DNA of 64,000 nucleotides, from contig MPDE01000008.1 of assembly GCA_001874335.1 (NCBI GenBank), positions 62,001 through 126,000 of the forward strand. Direction: 5' to 3'. The notes under the pieces are model-generated. The model was given only the letters and a program-made list of their open reading frames with translations. It was not told the DNA's origin and did no database searches. Made by a program: the position numbers and the translations under genes. This stretch comes from Bacteroidetes bacterium MedPE-SWsnd-G2 (GTDB taxonomy: Bacteria; Bacteroidota; Bacteroidia; Flavobacteriales; Flavobacteriaceae). Shown here in pieces: positions 18,767-27,748 of the stretch. How positions within the stretch are numbered: the first letter of the stretch is position 1; each line of letters starts with the position of its first letter.

Positions 18767-19882
18767 TTAATTTGGGCTTGTTTTAAGGGCTTCTGATAGG
18801 TTTATTTTTTCTCCATCTTTAAAGGCAACAACAAAGCAAGAATCATATCCTTTCTCTTTGGCTTCAATTTGCATTCGTTTTATTAATGCATAATCTGAGG
18901 TTTCACCGTAATAATATTTAAAAACGCTTCCTACTTTCGATCTCGAAATTTGCGGTAATCCTTTAAAATTATACGATTTTGTAGCGAGTTTTCTTTTACT
19001 CGCTGCTAATTGTACCATAAATGTAATATCCTCATAAATTTCTGAGGGATCTCCGGATTCTATTGGCGATTCAGGTTCTGAAGATTCAAATGCCATTGTA
19101 CCAACATTTTGATCTAAACTTTTTTTGTAGTCTAAAACAGCTTTAGTAATAGATTTAGACATTCCCTCCTGGCCATTGTTAGAATTTAGATATGCACCTT
19201 CCTTTTTATAGGTTAAAAATCCAGTTTCAACCAATATACTTGGCATATACGTATTGTGTAGCACCCAAAAACCAGCTTGCTTTACGCCTCTGTTTTTTCG
19301 TTTTAAATTGTTTGTAAAGTTCTTTTGAACATACGATGCTAATAAGGTGCTTTGGTCAAGATATTCTTCTTGCATTAGTGTTAAAGCAATAACATCCTCT
19401 ACTGAATTTGGGTCAAAACCTTCATAATCTGCTTGGTGGTTGTCCTCTAAAAAGATTACTTCATTTTCTCTTTTAGCAACCTCAAAATTTCTTTGGTTAG
19501 CATGCAAACCAAGAACAAATGTTTCCGTTCCATTTGCCGCAGAGTTATGTGCATTACAGTGGACAGACACAAATAAATCGGCATCAGCGTTATTCGCAAT
19601 TTTAGCTCTATCCTTTAGCTTAATGAAAACGTCTGTCTTTCTAGTGTAAATGACTTTGATGTCAGGATTCTTCTCAAGTGCTTTACCTACTTTTAGTATG
19701 ATTTTTAAAGCAATATCCTTTTCTTTATAACCATTTCCTGTATTACCAGGATCATTACCACCATGCCCAGCATCTAAAACGACTACAAACTTATTACTAG
19801 AGTTTTGAGCAATAGAAGGCGTTAAAAAAAGTGTTAATAAAAGGAATGCTAATACGAAGTGGGGTTTGAGTATCGTTTTCAT
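18767..19882 (-). CDS. N-acetylmuramoyl-L-alanine amidase (AmiC type) with SPOR-like tail
   Basis: The 371-residue exported enzyme has a signal peptide (to about SIAQ) and an Amidase_3 zinc domain: VVLDAGHGGNDPGNTG with the first zinc histidine, a Glu in GYKEKDIA, VSVHCNAH with the second histidine, and LVETGFL with the catalytic glutamate. The last 80 residues (ITFMVQLAAS to the end) resemble a SPOR peptidoglycan-binding repeat. It cuts the bond between MurNAc and L-Ala in septal peptidoglycan. It is the first gene of a long minus-strand run and is divergent from lptD. Confidence 0.92.
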   Translation of the reverse strand: MKTILKPHFVLAFLLLTLFLTPSIAQNSSNKFVVVLDAGHGGNDPGNTGNGYKEKDIALKIILKVGKALEKNPDIKVIYTRKTDVFIKLKDRAKIANNADADLFVSVHCNAHNSAANGTETFVLGLHANQRNFEVAKRENEVIFLEDNHQADYEGFDPNSVEDVIALTLMQEEYLDQSTLLASYVQKNFTNNLKRKNRGVKQAGFWVLHNTYMPSILVETGFLTYKKEGAYLNSNNGQEGMSKSITKAVLDYKKSLDQNVGTMAFESSEPESPIESGDPSEIYEDITFMVQLAASKRKLATKSYNFKGLPQISRSKVGSVFKYYYGETSDYALIKRMQIEAKEKGYDSCFVVAFKDGEKINLSEALKTSPN

Positions 19883-19965
19883 AATTGTTATAACGGCTAA
19901 TTTTGTGCTTATATTTTATTTAGAAATTTTAAACGAATAATAAATTATTCCCAAAAAAATATATG

Positions 19966-19973
19966 TAATTTTG
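19966..19973 (+). promoter_or_regulatory. Candidate -7 box (TANNTTTG) for lptD
   Basis: TAATTTTG matches the Bacteroidota -7 consensus exactly. A second exact match lies at 19898-19905. If the nearer box is used, transcription starts near 19980, which rules out the upstream in-frame TTG at 19971 as the lptD start. No good -33 TTG was found at the right distance. Confidence 0.5.
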
Positions 19974-20021
19974 ACTTTTCAAAAACCGAGCCATACTTTT
20001 ACAAAAATACATTTAAAAGCA

Positions 20022-22718
20022 TTGCGTACAAACATACTTCAAATACTTTTTACTCTAAGTTTTACAGTGTTTATTAACATAAGTGGGGTGGCGCAAGAGC
20101 GTCCTGTTACGACTGCTAATATTAAACCTGAAAGACAAAAGGAATCTAAGACTATTACCCCAGAATCCAAACCGATAAATCTGACGGAAAATGACTCTAT
20201 TGAATTTGATACCATTATAAAACCACCTCAAATGATAACTGATGTGGTGACTTATAAGGCAAAGGATTATGTGTCAATGAATCAGAAAACAGGTAAAATA
20301 ACCTTGTATAATGAAGCTTTGGTGTTGTATCAAGACATGGAAATTACATCTGGTACTATAGTAATTGATAACAATACCAATTTAGTTTACGCAGGAAGAA
20401 TTAAAGATACTGCTGGAAATTATTCTCAAAAACCAGTGTTTAAACAAGGGCAAAATGTAATCGAACCAGATTCTATTGTCTTTAATATGAAATCTCAAAA
20501 GGCTTTGATTTTTAACTCGAGGTCTGAGCAAAGTGGCGGATATATCAGCTCCGAAGTGGCTAAGAAAGAAAACGATTCAGTCTATTTCTTATCTAATATG
20601 CGATTTACAACAGCAGAAGATGAAGAAGATCCTGAATATTGGATTCAAACACGAAAGGCAAAAGTTGTTCCTAATAAAAAGGTAGTAACAGGTTCATCAA
20701 ACATGTACTTTTATGGTGTCCCTACTCCTATTTATGTGCCCTTTGCGTTTTTTCCGCTCACAAAAAAACAAACTTCAGGGATTATATTTCCGTCCTTTGG
20801 AGAAGAGACGTCTAACGATAGAGGTTACTTTATTCAAAATGGTGGTTATTATTTTGCGATAAGTGATTATGTTGATTTGGCTGTATTAGGAGATTATTAT
20901 ACTAATGGCAGTTATGGATTGAGATTAGAATCAAATTATGCCTTGCGCTATAAGTTTAGAGGAAATTTAAGTTTTAGGTATGAAAACCTAATAACTAGCG
21001 AGCGTGGGTTCCCTGATTATGCAACCTCTTCTGTTTATAACTTAAGATGGTCACATAATCAAGATGCTAAAGCTAATCCTAACTCAAGATTCTCAGCATC
21101 TGTCAATTTAGGTAGTAGTAGTTATTATCAAGATTCTGCCAACCAATTAAATCAGTCAAACTTTTTAAATAATACCTTATCTTCTTCTGTATCTTATTCA
21201 AAAACATTTGAAGGTGATCCCGTAGTGAATTTAAATATATCTGCCACGCATACGCAGAATACAAATACAGAAACCATTAATATGACCTTGCCAACCTTGC
21301 AAGGTAGTATGGGAAGGGTTTTTCCGTTTGAGCCTAAAGTGGGGGCTAAAAAAGGGATTATTCAAAATATTAATTTTCAATATAACCTAAGAGGAGAAAA
21401 TAGAATTGAAACTACAGATTCATTATTCTTTAAAAGTGAAATGTTTGACGAAGCACGATTAGGTATGCAACACAGTATTCCTATTAGTACCAATTTCAAA
21501 GTGTTCAAATATTTTAGTGTTAGTGCAAACGCCAATTTTGAAGAAAATTGGACCTTTAACACTGTTGAAAAGTACTACGATACTGAGGAGGAAGAAGAAG
21601 TAACAGAAGATAAATCAGGTTTTGATAGGTTTAGTACCTATAACTTTAATGCGAGTATTGGTACCACAATTTATGGTATGTTCCCGTTCAAAAAGGAAGG
21701 CACAGATCCTAAAATACAAGCTATAAGGCATGTGATGAGACCTTCGTTAAGTTATAATATCAATCCGTCGTTTGATGAGTATTATGATACTTTTGAAATC
21801 ATTGATGCAGACGGCACTACACTTGAAGAATATACCCGCTTTGAAGAGTTTATGTTTGGTTCTCCCGGACAGAATTACTCCAGTTCAATTGGTATGACTT
21901 TGGGTAATAATTTTGAAGCTAAGGTAAGAGATAAAGATTCTACAGCTACAGAACCTAAGAAAATACAACTGCTTAATAATTTAAATTTCTCGACGTCATA
22001 CAATATAGCCGGTGACTCTTTAAACTGGAGTCCTGTTCGAATTTCTGGCGGAACTCAAATATTAAATGACAAGATGAATATTAATTTTGGAATGGTGTTA
22101 GATCCTTATGCTTTGGATAATAACAATACCAGAATTGATAAATTTAACATAGATAACGGCGGTAGCTTATTTAGAATGACTTCTGCCAATATGAATATTA
22201 GCTACAATCTTTCAAGTGATAGTTTTAAAGAGACAGGAAAAGATAAACGCGGTAAGAATGAATCTTTAAGAAGTGGTGGTCGTGCAGATGATTTATTTGG
22301 GAAAACCGAAGACTTTGCAGATCGAAGATTAGGAGATGATGATCAAGATGAAGAAGATAAAGGCCCTATTGATGCTTATAATTATAAAATCCCTTGGAGT
22401 TTAAGATTGGCATATGCTGTGAATTATTCTAACTCTGCACGTCAAAACGAAATATCATCACACTCCTTAATGTTTTCTGGAGATATTGAGATTGCACCTC
22501 GTTGGAAAGTTGGAGCTTCTTCTGGATATGATTTCAAAAATCAAGGCTTTACTTATACGCAATTACGTTTTGAAAGAGATTTATTAAGTTGGCGAATGAA
22601 TTTCACTTGGGTGCCTTTTAGTGATAGAAGTTCATGGAATTTCTTTATCGGAATTAAATCAAGTTTACTTAAAGATTTAAAATACGACAAACGTAAGCAG
22701 CCAGATCAAAGTTTATAA
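20022..22718 (+). CDS. lptD: LPS-assembly outer-membrane protein LptD
   Basis: The protein has a signal peptide, an OstA/LptA-like beta-jellyroll (about residues 60-200 of the longer frame; YNEALVLYQDMEITSGTIVIDNNTNLVYA), and a large C-terminal barrel beginning at VPFAFFPLTKKQTSGIIFPSFGEE. In the LPS export bridge it inserts lipopolysaccharide into the outer leaflet with LptE. There is no ATG near the start. A TTG at 20022 gives a well-formed signal peptide (MRTNILQILFTLSF..., ending GVAQ) and follows the -7 box by about 50 nt. The TTG at 19971 would add 17 residues. Bacteroidota LptD keeps an acidic insertion like DDDQDEEDKG near the end. ridA follows 14 nt later. Confidence 0.92.
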   Translation: MRTNILQILFTLSFTVFINISGVAQERPVTTANIKPERQKESKTITPESKPINLTENDSIEFDTIIKPPQMITDVVTYKAKDYVSMNQKTGKITLYNEALVLYQDMEITSGTIVIDNNTNLVYAGRIKDTAGNYSQKPVFKQGQNVIEPDSIVFNMKSQKALIFNSRSEQSGGYISSEVAKKENDSVYFLSNMRFTTAEDEEDPEYWIQTRKAKVVPNKKVVTGSSNMYFYGVPTPIYVPFAFFPLTKKQTSGIIFPSFGEETSNDRGYFIQNGGYYFAISDYVDLAVLGDYYTNGSYGLRLESNYALRYKFRGNLSFRYENLITSERGFPDYATSSVYNLRWSHNQDAKANPNSRFSASVNLGSSSYYQDSANQLNQSNFLNNTLSSSVSYSKTFEGDPVVNLNISATHTQNTNTETINMTLPTLQGSMGRVFPFEPKVGAKKGIIQNINFQYNLRGENRIETTDSLFFKSEMFDEARLGMQHSIPISTNFKVFKYFSVSANANFEENWTFNTVEKYYDTEEEEEVTEDKSGFDRFSTYNFNASIGTTIYGMFPFKKEGTDPKIQAIRHVMRPSLSYNINPSFDEYYDTFEIIDADGTTLEEYTRFEEFMFGSPGQNYSSSIGMTLGNNFEAKVRDKDSTATEPKKIQLLNNLNFSTSYNIAGDSLNWSPVRISGGTQILNDKMNINFGMVLDPYALDNNNTRIDKFNIDNGGSLFRMTSANMNISYNLSSDSFKETGKDKRGKNESLRSGGRADDLFGKTEDFADRRLGDDDQDEEDKGPIDAYNYKIPWSLRLAYAVNYSNSARQNEISSHSLMFSGDIEIAPRWKVGASSGYDFKNQGFTYTQLRFERDLLSWRMNFTWVPFSDRSSWNFFIGIKSSLLKDLKYDKRKQPDQSL

Positions 22719-22732
22719 TTTTATACTTTTTT

Positions 22733-23113
22733 ATGAAAACTATTATACATACTTCAGATGCTCCTGCTCCTATCGGGCCATATAGTCAAGCTGTAAAAGT
22801 TGGAAACACACTTTATACTTCGGGACAAATTGCACTTCATCCGGTTTCAGGAGAATTGGTAATGGATACGATTGCAAAGGAAACTACTCAAGTTATGGAA
22901 AATATGAAAGCGGTTTTAGCTGCTGCTGATATGGATTTTGAGAATGTAATTAAGTCAACGATTTTCATAAGTGATATGAATAACTTTAATGCAATTAATG
23001 CTGTTTATGCTCAGTATTTTAATGAAGCCACTGCTCCCGCTAGAGAAACTGTAGAAGTTGCTAATCTGCCTAAGTTTGTTAATGTTGAAATTAGTATGAT
23101 TGCTGTAAAGTAG
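22733..23113 (+). CDS. ridA: RidA-family 2-iminobutanoate/2-iminopropanoate deaminase
   Basis: The 126-residue protein fits the YjgF/YER057c/UK114 family in length and motifs: SDAPAPIGPYSQAVKVGNTLYTSGQ at the N-terminus and APARETVEVANLPK with the substrate-binding arginine near residue 105, then the closing VEISMIAVK. RidA hydrolyses reactive enamine/imine products of PLP enzymes and so protects them. It trims at the subunit interface, so the active form is a trimer in the family. 14 nt behind lptD, probably the same transcript. Confidence 0.95.
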   Translation: MKTIIHTSDAPAPIGPYSQAVKVGNTLYTSGQIALHPVSGELVMDTIAKETTQVMENMKAVLAAADMDFENVIKSTIFISDMNNFNAINAVYAQYFNEATAPARETVEVANLPKFVNVEISMIAVK

Positions 23114-23211
23114 TTGTATCTCTCCTTTAGTCTTTTCCTCAATTATTGCTTAACTTTACGATACAAGTAATTATAATTTAATGCTTGATTTAACCTGTTA
23201 ATCTGATTGTT

Positions 23212-24252
23212 ATGAGGATAGAAAGTGATATTAAATTAGGGTTTAAAGATGTAATGTTTAGGCCTAAGCGTTCTACATTAAAAAGTAGATCTGAAGTAAG
23301 TTTAAATAGAACTTTTAAATTTATGCACTCCTCTCATTCTTGGACGGGTGTGCCAATAATGGCTGCAAATATGGATACAGTTGGGACTTTTAGTATGGCT
23401 GAAAAACTAGCCAATCACGGTTTATTTACAACAATCCATAAACATTATAGCCTCCAAGAATGGTCAGAATTTTTAAAAGACGCCTCCACATCCCTTTACA
23501 ACTTTATAGCCTTAAGTACTGGTACAGGCCCCAAAGATTCTGAAAAAACGGAACTCATATTAAATAATCACCCTGAGTTAAAATACGTTTGCATTGATGT
23601 AGCAAATGGCTATTCCGAACATTTTGTCAATTATGTAAGAGCTACACGCGAAAAATTCCCCGACAAAGTAATTATAGCTGGCAACGTGGTAACTGGTGAA
23701 ATGGTTGAGGAATTATTGATTTCTGGAGCGGATATTATTAAAGTGGGTATTGGTCCTGGTTCAGTTTGTACGACTAGAGTGAAAACGGGAGTTGGTTATC
23801 CTCAAATTAGCGCTATTATAGAATGCGCTGATGCTGCACACGGTTTAGGAGGTCAAATAATTAGTGATGGTGGTTGTGCTGTTCCTGGTGATATTTCTAA
23901 AGCCTTTGGCGCTGGAGCAGATTTTGTAATGCTTGGAGGCATGTTAGCTGGTCATGATGAAAGTGGTGGGGAAACAATAGAAAGAGACGGATTAAAGTAT
24001 AAACAGTTTTATGGAATGAGCTCAGAGACTGCCATGAATAAACACGTTGGTGGATTAGCAAACTACCGCGCAAGTGAAGGAAAAACTGTAGAAGTGCCAT
24101 ACAGAGGAAGTGTGGATCAAACTGTAAACGACTTTTTAGGAGGCATTAGAAGTACCTGTACTTATGTTGGTGCCTCAAGATTAAAGGAACTAACTAAAAG
24201 AACTACTTTTATTCGAGTAAACGAGCAAGAAAATAGAGTATATACCAAATAA
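23212..24252 (+). CDS. guaC: GMP reductase
   Basis: The 346-residue IMPDH/GMPR-fold enzyme lacks the CBS domains of IMP dehydrogenase and has GMP reductase length. The catalytic loop [18 protein letters not shown] holds the active-site cysteine, and [24 protein letters not shown] forms the phosphate site. It converts GMP to IMP with NADPH, returning guanine nucleotides to the purine pool. About 100 nt separate it from ridA, so it may have its own promoter. It ends in a hairpin shared with the convergent mgsA. Confidence 0.95.
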   Translation: MRIESDIKLGFKDVMFRPKRSTLKSRSEVSLNRTFKFMHSSHSWTGVPIMAANMDTVGTFSMAEKLANHGLFTTIHKHYSLQEWSEFLKDASTSLYNFIALSTGTGPKDSEKTELILNNHPELKYVCIDVANGYSEHFVNYVRATREKFPDKVIIAGNVVTGEMVEELLISGADIIKVGIGPGSVCTTRVKTGVGYPQISAIIECADAAHGLGGQIISDGGCAVPGDISKAFGAGADFVMLGGMLAGHDESGGETIERDGLKYKQFYGMSSETAMNKHVGGLANYRASEGKTVEVPYRGSVDQTVNDFLGGIRSTCTYVGASRLKELTKRTTFIRVNEQENRVYTK

Positions 24253-24255
24253 AAA

Positions 24256-24281
24256 TAGAGCCTTTTAAACTAAAGACTCTA
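24256..24281. terminator. Shared hairpin between guaC and mgsA
   Basis: TAGAG-C-CTTT, a 6-nt loop, then AAAG-A-CTCTA form a stem with one internal mismatch between the convergent stop codons; it overlaps the last codons of mgsA. No long T-run on either side, so termination strength is uncertain. Confidence 0.5.
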
Positions 24282-24630
24282 TTAATATATCTGCAGAAGC
24301 AACATTGGTTGCTAATGGAATATTGTGAACGTCACATAATCTTAATAGCATAAGTACATCGGGTTCGTGCGGGTGTTTTTCTAGAGGATCTCTAAAAAAT
24401 ATCACCATTTTACATTTCCCTTCAGCCACTCGCGCAGCAATTTGAGCATCCCCACCTAATGGTCCGGATAACTGTTTGTTCACTTTAAATCCAGCTTTTT
24501 CAGCTTGACTCCCGGTAGTGCCAGTTGCAATTAAAGTTGCATTGGCCGCAATGAGTTTTGATTTATGCTCATTTAAAAATTGAACCATTTCGGCCTTTTT
24601 TCCGTCATGAGCAATAATTGCTATTTCCAT
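24265..24630 (-). CDS. mgsA: Methylglyoxal synthase
   Basis: The 121-residue enzyme converts dihydroxyacetone phosphate to methylglyoxal and phosphate, a bypass of lower glycolysis under phosphate limitation. Diagnostic blocks are AHDGKKAEMV, ATGTTGSQ (phosphate loop), SGPLGGDAQIAARVAEGK with the catalytic aspartate, and FFRDPLEKHPHEPDVLMLLRLCDVHNIPLATN. Its start is 24 nt from the stop of the BadF-type kinase gene, placing it at the end of a sugar-phosphate cluster with gap and pfkA. Confidence 0.96.
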   Translation of the reverse strand: MEIAIIAHDGKKAEMVQFLNEHKSKLIAANATLIATGTTGSQAEKAGFKVNKQLSGPLGGDAQIAARVAEGKCKMVIFFRDPLEKHPHEPDVLMLLRLCDVHNIPLATNVASADILIESLV

Positions 24631-24654
24631 AAGTGATGAGTGTTGTGGGAATTA

Positions 24655-25509
24655 TTAATCTGTGTGGTATTTTACAAGACCTTCAATTGGACGTCTTACA
24701 AAATTCCCAGTCTTATAACCAAATTCTTCGGCTACCTTGTTGATTTCATTTTGAGAAAAATAAGCTATAGACCCCGCAAAATGTAAGGGTACATTCTTCA
24801 ATTCCTCATCAAACTGAAATACCATGTTAGTCATAAACAATCTAATTCCAGAGGTAATGACTTCTTGAATATATTCAGAATCTTTATTTAAAAACATAAA
24901 TTCAGCAAAATTTGCCAAATAAGCATTTGGGTTGGGTTGCTTGTACAACCTACTTTTAATAACGTCTGCTTCTAAATCATATTTTGATGCAAATGCAACT
25001 CTTATATCTTCAGGCATTTTATCAAAATAATAATCCCTTATAAGTTGTTTGCCAAAATAATTTCCAGACGCATCGTCCATTAAGGTATAGCCCAACGATT
25101 TTACACGTTGATGAAGAAATTCGCCATCAAAATAGCTACAATTAGATCCCGTACCTAAAATACAAACTACAGCGGCTTCTGTAATTGAATTTTGAGTAGC
25201 TCTAACGGCTGCCATAGTGTCTTCCTGCACATCTACATAAGCTTTCGGGAATATTTCTCCCAATACTCCTTCAAGTAATTCTCTAGGTTTATCGGTGCCA
25301 CATCCAGCGCCGTAAAAGTAAAGGTGAGACACCTTGTCTTTATGTTCAGAAAGTTCGGGGCTTTCCAATATTATCGATCTTAATTCATCCTGAGATAATA
25401 TAGCAGGGTTAAGACCATTGGTTCTAATTTTCTCCAATAATTGATTGCCTTCTGTATCTACAGAAATCCAATCGCATTTGGTAGAACCGCTATCTACGAT
25501 TAATATCAT
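24655..25509 (-). CDS. BadF/BadG-family sugar kinase, N-acetylglucosamine kinase-like
   Basis: The 284-residue ASKHA-fold protein begins with the phosphate-1 loop LIVDSGSTKCDWI, has a second ATP motif CILGTGSNCSYFDGE (about residue 115) and an adenosine-type motif HFAGSIAYF near the C-terminus. This is the arrangement of eukaryote-like N-acetylglucosamine kinases of the BadF/BadG/BcrA family. GlcNAc is the probable substrate (inference), which would fit recycling of cell-wall sugar from enzymes such as the GH3 fusion. It lies between mgsA and gap, separated from gap by a stem-loop. Confidence 0.8.
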   Translation of the reverse strand: MILIVDSGSTKCDWISVDTEGNQLLEKIRTNGLNPAILSQDELRSIILESPELSEHKDKVSHLYFYGAGCGTDKPRELLEGVLGEIFPKAYVDVQEDTMAAVRATQNSITEAAVVCILGTGSNCSYFDGEFLHQRVKSLGYTLMDDASGNYFGKQLIRDYYFDKMPEDIRVAFASKYDLEADVIKSRLYKQPNPNAYLANFAEFMFLNKDSEYIQEVITSGIRLFMTNMVFQFDEELKNVPLHFAGSIAYFSQNEINKVAEEFGYKTGNFVRRPIEGLVKYHTD

Positions 25510-25525
25510 AATAATAGAATAAAGA

Positions 25526-25572
25526 AATCCGTAATGTAAACCGAAGCATACCTTCCTATTACATTACGGATT
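25526..25572 (-). terminator. Long stem-loop downstream of gap
   Basis: Two perfectly complementary 14-nt arms (beginning AATCCGTAATG and TTACATTACGG on the plus strand) enclose a 19-nt loop. On the minus strand a short T-rich tail follows. It lies between the gap stop and the kinase start and can act as a terminator or attenuator that separates glycolytic expression from the kinase-mgsA pair. Confidence 0.65.
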
Positions 25573-25581
25573 ATATTGATA

Positions 25582-26619
<1,038 letters not shown>

Positions 26620-26626
26620 TTATTCA

Positions 26627-27613
26627 TTAAGTGGTCATGATATCTGACACTCGTAATAATTCTGTATTTATTTTTGATTGACCTTTTATGGCTTGGTCTA
26701 ATGGCGTTAAATTCATTTTATCGTTAACTAAGCCAACCATAAAATTTGTTTTTCCGTCTAATAAACTCTCTACGGCTTTTACTCCCATCCTACTTGCTAA
26801 TACTCGGTCAAAGCAAGACGGAGATCCACCACGTTGCATGTGACCCAATACAGATACACGAACTTCGTAATCATGCATGTGCTCATCAACGTAATCTTTT
26901 AATTCGAAAACACTTTTTCCAATTTTATCACCTTCAGCTACTACAACTATACTCGATGATTTACCAGAACGTTTACTGCGTCTCAAAGATTCTGTTAAAC
27001 GTTCTAACCCTAAATCTTCCTCAGGTATTAAAATCTCTTCTGCTCCAGCTCCTACTCCAGTGTTAAGTGCTATATGTCCAGCATCACGTCCCATTACTTC
27101 TATAAAGAATAATCTGTTATGAGAGCTTGCTGTATCACGAATTTTATCAATTACATCAACCACAGTATTAAGTGCAGTGTCGTAACCTAGGGTTGCAGTC
27201 GTACCGTAAATGTCATTATCTATAGTACCAGGGATTCCCATTACTGGAAAGCCAAATTCTTGATTAAATATTAATGCACCGGTGAATGAACCATCACCAC
27301 CTACAACTACTAATCCATCTACATTTTCTTCTTTTAAAGAATCATATGCTTTTTGACGACCTTCTTTAGTTCTAAACTCGGTAGACCTTGCAGATTTAAG
27401 CATTGTTCCACCTTTATTAATAATTCCTTTTACAGAGCGCGCATCCATTGGTTTGAAATCACCTTCAATCATTCCTTGATATCCGCGATAAATTCCTACA
27501 CACTCAATGTTATAATACGCACAGGTTCTAACCACCGAACGTATTGCCGCATTCATTCCTGGAGCATCTCCTCCGGAAGTCATAACCGCTATTTTTTTCA
27601 TATTTTTTAACAT
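26627..27613 (-). CDS. pfkA: ATP-dependent 6-phosphofructokinase
   Basis: The 328-residue enzyme shows ATP and substrate motifs GGDAPGMNAAIR, VVGGDGSFTGA, GTIDNDIYGTT (catalytic TIDND) and VLGHMQRGGSPS. The glycine in GGDGS after the second GG is the ATP-type rather than the pyrophosphate-type residue. It commits fructose-6-phosphate to glycolysis. I kept the ATG at 27613; an in-frame ATG 5 codons later (MKKIAVMTSGG) is the alternative. A palindrome upstream (27686-27706) and two -7-like boxes mark a likely regulated promoter. Confidence 0.95.
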   Translation of the reverse strand: MLKNMKKIAVMTSGGDAPGMNAAIRSVVRTCAYYNIECVGIYRGYQGMIEGDFKPMDARSVKGIINKGGTMLKSARSTEFRTKEGRQKAYDSLKEENVDGLVVVGGDGSFTGALIFNQEFGFPVMGIPGTIDNDIYGTTATLGYDTALNTVVDVIDKIRDTASSHNRLFFIEVMGRDAGHIALNTGVGAGAEEILIPEEDLGLERLTESLRRSKRSGKSSSIVVVAEGDKIGKSVFELKDYVDEHMHDYEVRVSVLGHMQRGGSPSCFDRVLASRMGVKAVESLLDGKTNFMVGLVNDKMNLTPLDQAIKGQSKINTELLRVSDIMTT

Positions 27614-27631
27614 CTTGAATTAATTGCAAAA

Positions 27632-27648
27632 CAAAATTAACAAACATA
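27632..27648 (-). promoter_or_regulatory. Two TANNTTTG boxes upstream of pfkA
   Basis: On the minus strand TATGTTTG (27648-27641) and TAATTTTG (27639-27632) both match the -7 consensus. No convincing -33 TTG is visible at the usual distance, which would fit an activator-dependent or weak promoter. Confidence 0.45.
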
Positions 27649-27685
27649 ATGGATAGATTATGAGAGATTTGAAATTATTTAACAG

Positions 27686-27706
27686 AACGTTTGCATTTCA
27701 AACGTT
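27686..27706. promoter_or_regulatory. 8-bp-arm palindrome, candidate operator of pfkA-gap
   Basis: AACGTTTG and CAAACGTT are perfect inverted arms around a 5-nt spacer, about 73 nt upstream of the pfkA ATG and about 40 nt upstream of the -7-like boxes. The AACGTT core resembles sites of LacI-family sugar regulators, but the binding protein is unknown. It has no T-run, and tamB, on the same strand, ends 43 nt away, so a terminator is less likely. Confidence 0.5.
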
Positions 27707-27748
27707 TTCGTTAACAACTAATTTTTAATTTGATAAAATAAGGGCTAT

